Program-made: the position numbers and the translations under genes
Part shown: positions 24,901 to 35,400 of the stretch, one piece after another
Layout of the letters: each line of letters opens with the position of its first letter
Position numbering within the stretch: the stretch's first letter is position 1
The notes under the pieces: generated by a model
Database searches by the model: none
What the model was told of the DNA's origin: nothing
Seen by the model: only the letters and a program-made list of their open reading frames with translations
Assembly (NCBI RefSeq): GCF_003945595.2
Contig: NW_024104084.1
Location: 434,001 to 498,000 of the forward strand
From: Pipra filicauda
Lineage: Eukaryota; Chordata; Aves; Passeriformes; Pipridae
DNA: 64,000 nucleotides
Direction of reading: 5' to 3'

Positions 24901-27262
24901 AACAATAAAAGAAGCATATTTTTGATTTTAAATAGAGTAACCTCAGACAGACGAGAAATGCTTTCTGTGTCTCAGGGAGGTGACTTAACCAAGTGCTCAG
25001 TGTGCATTTTACTTATCAGTACTTGTGCCTTTGCTAGTTGTACATCTGACCTCAGTTACATGTAAAATCATACTTGCATTGGTATTATTGTGATGTCTTT
25101 GTAAATTGTAAACAGAACATCAAATTAAGCTTTCTTCCAGCTCACCCTTTTTCCCAAGGTTAATAGAAAATTTACAAGGAAGAAGGTGTAATGTACATGA
25201 TCAGCACTACCATTAGCTGGCAGCTGTCAGAGCATTCCAGCTGCAGTCAGACTCACCTCTCTCCAGTTGAAGGAGGGAAATGACTATTGCACCACCAACT
25301 CTGGACAGCCAGTGGAGCCGTCACCACCTGACTCCCAGGGATGATCACAGGTTCATTGATATTATTGCTCCCGTTACACAAACAAACAAGATGATAACAA
25401 GGACATTCAGGATTTGGAAGCCTGGCTTGTGATCACTTCTGCTGACTTCCCAGGCCCTATGTTGAAATGCTGTGAGACCATGTGATTTTTACAGAGGCAA
25501 AAGGTAAACAGAACTTTTTTTATTTTTTTTGTCCTCCTCTCGCCTTCTTGTCTCTTTAGCACAAGACTCTGATTTTGTAGTCCCCTGTTCAAAATGGCAG
25601 GATTTCTGATCCTTTAGTTGAAGCAGTGTGTGGGCCTAACCAAAAAAACCTGATAGATACCAGGAATAACAGAGCAGTAAAAATATGCTACAATGAAGTA
25701 TCTGAGACTCAGAAACACAAAGCCTGTCTCTTTGGTTCTTAAATAAATATATTTCTGATTTTAGTATGTTCATGCCAACCTTTTAAAGAAATCTTAGCAA
25801 AAGAAGAAAATGGGTCAACCCAAAAGAAGACCAATTAGATAGACTTATCAGGAAGATACAGGTTAGAATAGTTTCACATGTAGAGTGTGGGTGTTTCAGA
25901 AACTTTCTTTTTCCAACAGGTATTGAAACACAGAAAAAGGTGATTATAAACACATCTTTAAATTTAGTCTCAGGTTCCTTCTGGGGTGCGAGAAATTCAG
26001 GGCTGTGCTTCCACATCAAAAATGCTCCAGCAAACCCAAGTAGAACAGCCCCCATCTCTGGCTCAACCTTCTCTTCTGCCTCCTGCCTTCTGCCTCAAGT
26101 TTGACAAACAATATCAGAGTTTGAAGTTAGTTCTCTCACAAATACCCTGCCAGGAGTTATGCTATGGCAGCAGCAAACTGGTTTTCAGAGTAGGAAAGGT
26201 AAGGAAAAATTAAGCTGATGCCAGCACAGTGGGGTATATAGTCTCCATGTGTGTCTTTAAAGGAGCACCATCAACTCAAAAATCACTGTTCTGTCTGAAG
26301 CTTCCTTATCACCTGCTGTTAAAAGTAGCACTGTGAAGTATCATAGCTGAGAGAAGGCATATACGTGGAGTTTTCCGGTATATTTTTTGTTTATTTGTTT
26401 GCTTGATTAGTGTAAGTTTTCTCCTTTCCTTCATTATCAATGTCGAGTCTAAAAGCTGCTTAATTATGCTTCTGGCAGAGTCCAATCAGTCACCAGTCTG
26501 TGTGGTTTTTCATCTCGACAGAAGAGATGGTTTTGTGTGTGACTGTGTGTGAAGGGGAAGGGGGGGAGAAGGAGGGAGAGAAAATAGCACAAGGAAAGGT
26601 GAAGAAAAGATAAAAATAACAGTCATCTTATAAAAATTAACCAGATATACTGAGAGCACCTTTTTTTTGAGCACAAAGTTCAGATGAAGAGGCACAGAGT
26701 GAGTTTGTAGCAGACTCAGGAGAATAATCTGTCAAGAGCTCGTGCACTGAAGAAGTAGCTTTTGCTTCAGACTACCAGGTTACCCTCTTCTTCTGTAAGG
26801 TAGTATTTAGGAGCCAATTTTTCCACAAAATAATACTAAGCTGTTTTATACAAGGGGAGGTTTTTCATGCTAGTAAATGGAAATTGGAGCCCAGCTGTAG
26901 TAGAGCTTTTTTTTGACCTATAGCACTGTATTAGGGGAATTATACTGTAGAAGTAAAAGAGAAGAAATAGCTTAAATGGCAGCCTAACCCCCAAGGGAAA
27001 CCTGACTTCAGTAGTAAACTTTAACTCAATTTCAGCTCCTTTGAGGTCAAATCTACTCCAGTTTTGCTTGATTTCTTGTTTCCTTTTTTGTTTGTTTGTT
27101 TTTATTTTTTTCCCCTTTCCCACTGACATTTATTTTGAATGGCATCCTTACATCTTATTAATTTTTTTTTTTTAATCATTAAAGAAATAAAAGATCACTC
27201 TCTTTTCACTGTCTTCATCTGGTTGAAGATGAAAGCTATGAGCTTCACTAGCCCTAGAAAGG
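21963..27262. other. Unassigned AT-rich DNA
   Basis: No gene or recognised transposon was found. A-rich runs occur near 23232-23260 and 24468-24480, and T-rich runs near 23168-23182. A GA-rich purine patch lies at about 26553-26582. Open frames are below 100 codons and show no domain signatures. Confidence 0.6.
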
Positions 27263-27340
27263 AAATAATAATAATAATAATAATAGCATCTTCCATTTAA
27301 ATAGTGCCTTTCATCCCAAAGCAGATTACATGTCAGGCCA
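27263..27340 (+). repeat. (AAT)n microsatellite plus possible ancient repeat
   Basis: An AAT run (27265-27285) is followed by ATTTAAATAGTGCCTTTCATC and CCAAAGCAGATTACA (27295-27330). This resembles a widespread, old vertebrate repeat whose core reads about TTTATATAGCGCCTTTCATC, and which is often preceded by an AAT-type run. The match is from memory and imperfect, so the second half is tentative. Confidence 0.4.
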
Positions 27341-29389
27341 ATTTATGCTTTCAGTTACATGGTTATGCATCAAGAATAATTCTGTCAGAATCAGTGGTGT
27401 CTCTTTGGACTTAGAATTCATTTCTATAGAATTTAGGTATGCAGAGGTCACTGCATCATCCTACTTTCCTCCAGCAGATGTTCAGCATTCATCAGCAGCA
27501 TATCAGTCCCCAGCTAGCCCAGCTCTGTCCGTACATGTTCTCTGTCACGGCTTAAGCAGGAGTACAACAGCTTCTTGCTGCACCAACCTTCAGTTTTAGT
27601 CTGTCCTCTAATGTGTCAAGGATTCTGGACACTCTGGACAAACTTTCTTTGATCTGATGGAATGTGTAGCATAGTAAGGTATGTGTTTTACAAATCCCCC
27701 TGCACTGTCAGAGATGGGATCATTGCAGCCCTGGCTGAAGAGCCAAGCTGATGAAGGCCTGGGCACTCTCAGCCCTCATTATTACACAGTAGTGCAGGCA
27801 GAAAAGAATAACATAGACAATAGGTGCAAATAGAGCTGTTAAACAGCCTGGGCAAGATGCCAAGGATAGGATTCAAAACCACTTCCCACTGCTCTATCTC
27901 CTTCTCAGTGTTACTTTTTTATGTGAAATTGAAGATCTGGGGGCACAGGTTTTTTTTCCCGTTGTTTTATAATGCCTAACATGGGGATGATGCTTCTAAA
28001 CGTTATTGCAAGAAGTTAGAAGTTATGTTCAGGTGTTACTGCAGTGTCTGTATAAATCGGAGGATGAAGGAACAACTCTATTGAAGTGCACACTTCGATA
28101 GTGCACTGACTACTTGTTGGGATGAGACTAGGTCATGTGTCATCCCCCAAAATGCCTTAGTTTCCATGCAGTAAAACCCCAGCACAAGGCACAACTAGAT
28201 TAACTATACAAACTCAGTGTTAGATCACTCACTGTGAACACTCAGGGATAGAGTGGCATAGAGCACAACAGGGTTCCCTTGCTCAGCAATCTAAGCTCAA
28301 CTAGTGTTGTCACTATCTGAAGTCTTTCAGATTCGGTTAGCTCAGTCATGTTTTGCTTAAGAGGCCAGTGGTTTATCTTTTCTGATGTAACTTCTTATTT
28401 TTGTGTCTTGCCCAGACCTTTGTTGTTACCACGCAAAGTACACCCTTGCATTTGTGGGTTCTCCCAGAAATATTACATAATTCCATTTATGAATTTATCC
28501 AGGTAAGTTTGGTTGGAGATCAGTCCAGGAGTGAGTTTCCTCATGGTATTTCTGGTACTTTCCACTTCAATTTATGGTTGAAAATAGCATGAGAACAATA
28601 TATTTCACAGCATTTTCATATGAAAATGAAACTTAAAAATGAATGCAGTTTTTTCTAAATTGGAGAAAATGATGTTTGGATAAAGTTCAGTTTGAAGTTT
28701 GAAGGGTGGGGATAAGGAGGATTTATTCTATCCAGAGAAATTGGTTTGGTCACCCTCAGCTATAGGCTGTACGAAATTCACAATATCATGTAGCTGGTTC
28801 TTGTATAAATAGATTGTACATTTACAAAGAGAAGGATTAAAACCATCTTCCTTAATTACATCCTATAATTCATACCAGGATAACCTTGTAAAAGATCAAA
28901 CAGTAATGGGGGCAGAAAGGGCTTAGTGCACAGCAGAGAAGAATAGCAAGAGTTTGCCCTCTTCAATATATAGTCTGCAAAGAGTCGTACAGGACATGAC
29001 CACTTAGAAACTTAGAGACAAGAGCAGAGAGAGGGGACAATAACTGTTGCAGGGCCTGAAGCTGTAAATGTTTATTCATGTAGCAATCAATTCTAGCTAG
29101 CTACCTCTGATGCAGACACACATACATATATGACCTTTCTGTACCAGAATAGATCTCAATAATTTATAAGCTTCTCTACACAACATCTTTATGAAGTAGG
29201 GCGTTTTTTTCTTCTGCTGCTCTTCAGAGTAGGGGGCTGAAGTGCAAGGAGACTAGTATGGAAATGTCTTTTATTATCAGGAAATTATTCATGTCCTCAA
29301 GATACAGAAAGGAATTCAGAATTTTCCAACACTGGTTAATTTCTAGAATCTGAAGGTTTATAATTTTGAGGGGTTATAAACATTGTACT
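27341..29389. other. Unassigned DNA
   Basis: No domain-bearing frame or known repeat was identified. This is the left flank of RTE copy B; the last bases (29390-29402) form its target-site duplication. Confidence 0.6.
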
Positions 29390-29402
29390 ATAAAACAAGG
29401 TT
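29390..29402 (+). repeat. Left target-site duplication of RTE copy B
   Basis: ATAAAACAAGGTT, 13 bp, identical to 30708-30720. The bases just outside and inside differ between the two ends, so the duplication is exactly 13 bp (one or two bases could also belong to the element tail). Confidence 0.9.
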
Positions 29403-30670
29403 TGGAACGTTTAGGTTGTCCCCCCAAGTTCCTTAAAATGATCATCTCACTCCATGAGGATCAGCACGGCCAAGTCAGATATGGCAACACACTTTCTGAG
29501 CCCTTTTTAATTAAGAATGGTGTGAAACAAGGCTGCGTTCTCTCTCCTACCCTATTCACCGTCTTCTTTAGCATGATGCTCCAAAGGGCCACAGCAGACC
29601 TCGATGATCAGGACGGTATCTACATTCGTTACTGTACTGATGGAAGTCTATTCAATCTAAGGCATCTGAAGGCCCACACCAAGACCTTAAACCATCTTGT
29701 CTGGGAGCTGCTTTATGCCGATGACACCGCCCTTGTTACCCACACAGAAGCAGCCCTGCAGTGTTTAACATCCTGCTTTGCAGAGGCAGCTGAGCTCTTT
29801 GGACTGGAAGTCAGCTTAAAGAAGACAGAGGTCCTCCATCAACCAGCACCTCTGGAAGTCCCCCATCGTCCTCACATCACCATTGGCCAATCAGAGTTCA
29901 GATCAGTCCAACAGTTTAATTACCTCGGTAGCCTCATCTCCTCAGATGGTAAGATTGACGGAGAGATAGACAACAGATTAGCAAAGGCATATAGTGCTTT
30001 TGGAAAACTCCACAAAAGAGTGTGGCGTAACAAACACTTGAAGAAAAGCACCAAGATCAGTGTTTACAGAGCCATAGTGCTGTCTACTCTCTTATATGGC
30101 TCCGAATCATGGGTCATCTACCGCCACCACCTGCGTCTCCTAGAACGCTTCCATCAACGCTGCCTCTGTACAATCCTAAACATCCACTGGTCAGACTATG
30201 TGACCAACACATCTGTTCTAGAGCAAGCAGCTATCACAAGTATTGAGGTCATGTTGATGAGAACACAGCTGTGCTGGGCAGGGCACGTCTCCAGGATGAA
30301 GGACCAACCACTGCCTCCCTAAGATCTTGCTTTACGGTGAACTTGCCACTGGCTGCCGCAAGAGAGGAGCCCCGAAGAAAAGATACAAGGACTCCCTGAA
30401 ACAACATCTCAGCCTTGGCCATATTGATCACCACAACTGGTCTACTCTGGCCTCAATCGGGAGGCCTGGAGACACACCATCTATAACGCAGCTGTCTCCT
30501 TTGAGAACACACGCAGGATCACCCTCGGGGAAAAAAGGCAACGCAGAAAGAACCGTGTATTGCAGAATACACCATCTAAGGAGTCTTTCTGCTGTGCCTT
30601 TTGCAATCGGATATGTCTGTCACGTATTGGCCTCATAAGCCACCAGCGTGCCTGTAGCAAATGTGGATAG
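29403..30670 (+). pseudogene. RTE-like reverse transcriptase and C-terminal domain, two frameshifts
   Basis: The frame is open from the truncation point to the stop at 30320-30322, about 305 codons of element sequence. It contains the RT motif NGVKQGCVLSPTLF, the catalytic LLYADDTALV box (YADD at 29714-29725), a GLEVSLKKTEVL block, the FNYLGSLISSDG motif, YGSESW and the HVSRM block. At 30317-30319 a CCC appears where copy A's reading phase implies CC, a likely 1-bp insertion that gives the premature TAA. The C-terminal domain continues in the next frame from 30324. It is shifted again near 30454, where one C present in copy A (GCCTCCAATCGG) is missing. The original stop is TAG at 30668-30670, right after the finger CAFCNRICLSRIGLISHQRAC. 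The in-frame codons before 29403 are host flank and TSD. The copy is dead but well preserved. Confidence 0.88.
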
Positions 30671-30707
30671 AGCCTTCCCAAATCTTTGTTCGCGAAGCCC
30701 AGCCATG
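29403..30707 (+). mobile_element. RTE-like LINE, copy B, 5'-truncated, with TSD
   Basis: A 1.3-kb insertion bounded by a perfect 13-bp duplication. It starts abruptly inside the reverse transcriptase, in sequence coding for LERLGCPPKFLKMI, and ends ...AGCCCAGCCATG about 40 bp after the stop codon. It therefore lacks the 5' UTR, the endonuclease and the N-terminal RT motifs. The mid-protein start and flanking duplication are the signature of target-primed reverse transcription that stopped early. The RT type, the C-terminal zinc finger and the very short 3' UTR fit the RTE superfamily. The element may belong to the AviRTE family reported from some bird lineages and filarial nematodes; that is a hypothesis, and other RTE families with the same tail exist. 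Confidence 0.88.
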
Positions 30708-30720
30708 ATAAAACAAGGTT
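30708..30720 (+). repeat. Right target-site duplication of RTE copy B
   Basis: ATAAAACAAGGTT, identical to 29390-29402; it directly follows the CAGCCATG end of the element. Confidence 0.9.
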
Positions 30721-31370
30721 AAGCTCATTCTAAACTGGTTTTTTGGTGCTTCTAAGTTTGTTTTCTTAAGTGCGGTGAGAGTGGATCAACTCCTCTACCC
30801 CATAATTGACTTGATTCCATAATGTGTTATTGATGGAATCCTCCACATAGTGAATGATGTATATTTACTTTCTTTTGGCTAAGGATCCCATACTCCATGA
30901 GTGCTCATAAGGCAAAAAGGGAGTATGCAAAAATTTTCTCATTGCCACCTCAAAAAATTCTCTGATTTCAGAACAGCAGTTCCACTACCCTTAGTACCTT
31001 ATTCCTTCTTCGTGCAGCAGTACAAGCTCAATGCAGATCAGTTGAGGACACCTAGCCCATTTGTTTCAACTTCAAATAGATAGATGACTGATTTGTATTT
31101 TAAGGCTGGTTCTATCCCACCTGTAAGAGACCACAGATGTGTCCTAAAATTAGCATTGTAGTCAACAGTTCAACCAACATAAGGCCAAAGAGTACAATGT
31201 TAATCCAGCAGCAGCCTTTGAGCAGGGTTTAACAGAAGCTTCTAGAGGTCTGTGTGGTGTTTGTATTGACTAGCTGTGGACTTTCATGCTGCAGTAGGAG
31301 ACAAATCACATCAGTGCATCGAGTTGTCCATCAGCCGTCCTCTATCAGGAGATATCCCAGTTTTCTCATC

Positions 31371-31400
31371 TCAGATCAGATCAGATCAGATTCTGATCAG
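31371..31400. repeat. (TCAGA)n tandem with palindrome GATCAGA-T-TCTGATC
   Basis: Four TCAGA units are followed by an inverted copy. 31384-31398 reads the same on both strands around a central T. It is short and probably of slippage origin. Confidence 0.8.
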
Positions 31401-32753
31401 ATTGCTTATGTGAAGTGTCAATTCAGATGTTTTTCACCTTAGAGAGGGATGAGAGTTTAGATACATTCCTGGAGTTAGCTTTCCTGTTGACTAGCTCCTC
31501 TCTGCTGCCTGCTGGGCACATGGGCTTTGTAAGTTACTGCATATGAAGTTCCTGCACTGGTAGACTGCAGACCTGACACTTGGCTTAAAAATCACTTTGC
31601 TGTAAAGAAGCTTGAGAATTATCAAAGGTAGTCCAGTACTGAAGCTGGAGGATCCAGTTGGTTCCTTGTATACCTTATCTGCAGCAGCTAGCCTGCAGCC
31701 ACACAGGAAGGCTGAAAAGAAACAGACTTGAACCCGTGTATTTGACTACCTTCTATCTCAGAAAAGGTTATAGTCTGAAAACACTAACATTGCTATTACA
31801 TCCTGGGGTAAAGCTTACAAAAACCTTTATTTGTCCTTTTTTATCTCAGCTTAATATGACTTTTTTTTTCCCCCCATCCCCTACCATTTCTACAACATCT
31901 AAATGTATCTCATCTTTTGTATCTCAGCTTCTCCATTTTATGCTTTTCTTTTACTAACTTGCGACAATGATTCAAACCCAGTGTAATTTTCTTGTGATTT
32001 CATTGCTTCAGAGGAGAGCAGAGCAAAGGACTCCGGCTGTTTATATGCAGTATGTAGCAATTAAAAATTTAATTTCCAGAACCTGTCTGCAGGTGCGGTG
32101 ACATTGCCAGGAGAGTGAAGACAGGTGGTTACATGTCTCTGGGTGAATTTTCATCTTTAAACCCATATACTCAGCTGAGTATACATTTGATTGTATACTA
32201 ACATAGTAATGTGCTGCTGTCTAACTTATTTCCTGTGAGGGTCCACTAGGTACCAAACACTGACGGTGTAATGTACCAGCAAAGTAAGCTAAAGGTAATG
32301 GACAGATCATTCACCACATTTGTCAAGGCCATTCCTGTGTCTGAGGTTTCACTTTCATGATCCTGACTTTCTGCAGCCATTCATGCCAGGCAACCATCTT
32401 TCTCTTTCTGTAAATCTAATCTTCAGCCATAATGTCTGTGAAAAAATTAATATGATCATTTTCTTACAGCAACAATGGCTCTAGCTTGCATAACTTCTCC
32501 TTAACCACCCCAATATTCTCATCTCAATGTATATATAGAGAAAAAATTATACTTCTTTAAGCCCTTGTTTCCCCAGTTTAAATCAAATGAGGTATCTTAT
32601 TCCTCTCTCAAAGAATGGATTCTTCATACCCAAATAATTGTTCTAGTTCAATTTAAATTACTTTTTTGTAATACCTTTATTCAAAACAGAATGGGGGAAC
32701 CACACAAAGTCACCAATTGGCTTGTAAAATGGCAACTAAGCTTCTTTTGGATT

Positions 32754-32818
32754 CACTACTACTACTACTACTATCAACTATTATTACTATCATTATCATC
32801 ATCATCATCACCATCACT
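32754..32818. repeat. (ACT)n / (ATC)n trinucleotide microsatellite
   Basis: ACT units pass into mixed ATT/ATC units and end in CATCATCATCACCATCAC. It is imperfect, about 65 bp long. Confidence 0.92.
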
Positions 32819-32999
32819 TCACATTAGTAATCCTCAACTTCTGCTGGGCTAAAACACACAGCTTATATTCTTTGTTTATTCTCCCTTCTACTATTCCTTA
32901 GCATTTTGAACATAGACTACAAATGAGATAATTTGTGCCTCAATACAAGACACTGCTTTTCTTAATATGCTTATTTCTAATTCTACTTTCTTCTTTCTA

Positions 33000-33545
33000 G
33001 TTCTACTTTCTTCAACACTCTGATTCCTTCTGTGTTGACAAAGTGTATAACTTTGTGTCACCAGCAGTCTGAAATAACATACTCCCACTTCCAAATAATG
33101 AAAAGGGAGCAGTGGTTCTAGCCTATCTGATCAAGAACACTGTTACCCTTCCCTGATAATTCACCAGCCAGCTCCTTACACATCTATAGCTCCTCAGCTA
33201 ACTCCTCAACTAATCCCCATCCCCTCTAGCTTTGATAATAATTTCTAGCATGGACCATATTAAATGTTTTCTTGAACTCCAGGCAGATTAGATCTATTAC
33301 ATTTCACTTCTCTAGAAAAATCAGTTATCTTATCATGGAATGGTATCAGTTCAGTTTGGCACTCTTTCTTTGGTATACCCATCTATTTTTTCTTTTTTAT
33401 CTTTCTATCTTTAATATTTTCTCTCAAAGTATGTTCTAAAACCTTGCTTACTATTAAGTTTAAACCCATTGGTCTATAGTTTCCCAGGCCAGGAGTCTGA
33501 TTTAAAAATAACAGGATGATTTTTGCTTTCAGGGAACTTGCAAGA
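33000..33545 (-). pseudogene. Ancient CR1-type reverse transcriptase relic, antisense
   Basis: Read on the minus strand, the segment starting near 33487 codes for GNYRPMGLNLIVSKVLE, which matches the CR1 RT block usually written GNYRPVSLTSVVSKVLE. Further along, CTGGAGTTCAAGAAAACATTT corresponds to the DFSKAF motif. The tract ...AGACTGCTGGTGACACAAAG (33050-33070 on the +) corresponds to FADDTK, with the first catalytic Asp codon apparently replaced (GCT GGT GAC). Many stops and shifts separate these blocks. It is a very old CR1 copy, much older than the 3'-end fragments elsewhere in the window. The limits are approximate and it may extend further left. Confidence 0.7.
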
Positions 33546-34662
33546 AAATTCCCCCCAACCCATCCCAGCTGAAGTGGAATGGTCTGCCCAAAGAATATGA
33601 CATGTCTGCTCCTCAGAAAAGTGATGACCTCCTCAAGCAGAGGTGATCATGAAAAGCACTGTCTTTTGAGTGTCAATTAAACATCTTTTGTTTATGCAGT
33701 TCATGAACTCACTCCGTAGTGTTCCTCTTCTCACTGTCTCTGGCTTCTGCATAGGGCTGCTACTGTCATATCTGATTCTTCCCAGTCTGATTTCAGATAG
33801 ATAAGGAAAGAAAAGAAAAGGAAAAAAAAATAAATAAAAAAGGGAAAAAATGGAGAAGAATGAGGGGATTTAAAAAATAAACAAAAAAAAGAGGAGGGGA
33901 AATGGAGGAGAGAAGACTGATAGAAAAAGGGACAAAGTATTTAACCGAACCATACCTGTCGATTTCAGGGAGTTCTATGGTCTGTACACATTGGAATCTT
34001 TTATGTCTCCTCCTCAGGACATCTCCTAAATAGCACAAATTCTTTTGCTAGTTTTTTTGCCCTGGGAGATTTTACTTCTCGTACTTGCAGACACCCCAGT
34101 TTAACCATACTTTTAATCACTCAAAGAGAACATCCTGAAAGATGTTTTCCTCTGTCCCAAAGATGGCTTAACCTTCACTGCATGAGTCAAGACTGTGTGT
34201 CTGCATCAAATTGCAAAGTTCTCTTCTCCTTTGCAATCTCCCTCTTGCCTCTTGCTTTTTTTCTCATTGCCTTTTGTACAGCAGCTTTCTAAGTTGCCCC
34301 ATTCCCATGACACTATGATGAGTTTTGGATCATTCACGGTGTTTAAACCTTTCAAGAACATTTTCCACATGGAGAATCCTCTTAAAATGAATACATCATT
34401 GTACATGATTATCCATGCTTAAAGGAACAATCAGCAGAACAATATGTCCTGTTCTCAGTGCTGCCTGTGAACTGCGCTTTCTTCTTCCTATTTCTTACCC
34501 CTCCTATCTTCTTGTAATTTGTTTATCTGAATAGCTGCTGGGTTGGAAAGCAGCTGTTGGTAAATTGTCCATCAACAAGCCACAGAATTTTACTTTGATG
34601 AGAGCCAGTACATTTCAAATAGATTTTAGTGTGAGTTTAGTGCTCTTTCTACCCCTCAAATC
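33546..34662. other. Unassigned DNA with A-rich purine tract
   Basis: A purine-rich A/G tract covers about 33803-33935, and the minus-strand open frame over it is Phe/Leu/Ser low complexity. The rest is unremarkable, with frames below 85 codons. Confidence 0.6.
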
Positions 34663-35400
34663 ATCACAGAATCACAGTATCATTTAGGTTTGAAAAGACC
34701 TCTGAGATCATCGAGTCCACCACCACCCTCAACAAGCTTGTCAACTAGAACATAATATTAAGTGCCATGTCCAGTCATTTCTTGAACACCTCCGGGGATG
34801 GTGACTCCACCACTTCTCTGGCAGTCCATTTCAATATTTAACAACCTTTTCATGAAGAAATTTCTACTAATTTCAACCTTAACCTTCCCTGGCACAGCCT
34901 GTCACTTTTTTGTTGCCTGAGACAAAAGCCTGACCCCCACCTTGTTACGACCTCCTTTCAGGAAGTTGTAGAGAGTGATAAGGTCACCCTGAGCCTCCTT
35001 TTCTCCAGGCTAAACATCCCCTGCTGACTTAGCTGTTCCTCATCAAACTTGTGCTCCAGACCTTTCACCAGCTTTGTTGCCTTTCCCTGGACATGCTCCA
35101 GCACCTCAATGTCTTTCATGTTGTGAGAGACCCAAAACTGAATCCAGGATTCGAGGTGTCCTCACCACTGTGCAGCACAGGGGGACAATCACTGCTCTGA
35201 TCCTGCAGGTCCTAGTACTTCTGAAAAAAGCCAGAATGCCATTGGCCTTCTTGGCCAAATGAGCCCAATGCTGGTTCAAATTTAACTACTTTTGACCAGC
35301 ACCCTGGGGTCTTTTTCTGCTGCACCATTTTCTGGCCACTCTGCCCTCAGCTTCTGGTGCTGTTTGAGGTTATGGTGGCCAACCACAACAGGAGCCCACC
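34663..35400 (-). mobile_element. CR1 LINE 3' portion, antisense, ~740 bp
   Basis: On the + strand it begins ATCACAGAATCACAG...GTTTGAAAAGACCTC, the reverse complement of the CR1 3' tail. It continues with GAACACCTCCGGGGATGGTGA, AAGGTCACCCTGAGCCTCC, TTTTCTCCAGGCTAAACA, CTGTTCCTCATCAAACTTGTG, ATGCTCCAGCACCTCAATGTC, CTTCTTGGCCAA and CTGGCCACTCTGCCCTCAGC. These are consecutive CR1 blocks running from the 3' UTR into the end of ORF2. This is the longest contiguous CR1 copy in the window, 5'-truncated at about 35400. The same family of blocks appears in sense at 1-468. Confidence 0.92.

Larger units (their letters stand above)
30721..32999. other. Unassigned DNA
   Basis: Contains a short TCAGA tandem repeat with an embedded palindrome (31371-31400) and a trinucleotide tract at 32754-32818. 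Open frames are below 100 codons. No known transposon was identified, although the right end may include further decayed CR1 sequence. Confidence 0.55.

Noticed and set aside
29366..29402. In-frame codons upstream of the RT reading frame, as if the protein began here
   Set aside because: The first codon is TTG, not ATG, and the codons lie in host flank and the target-site duplication. The element sequence only starts at about 29403.
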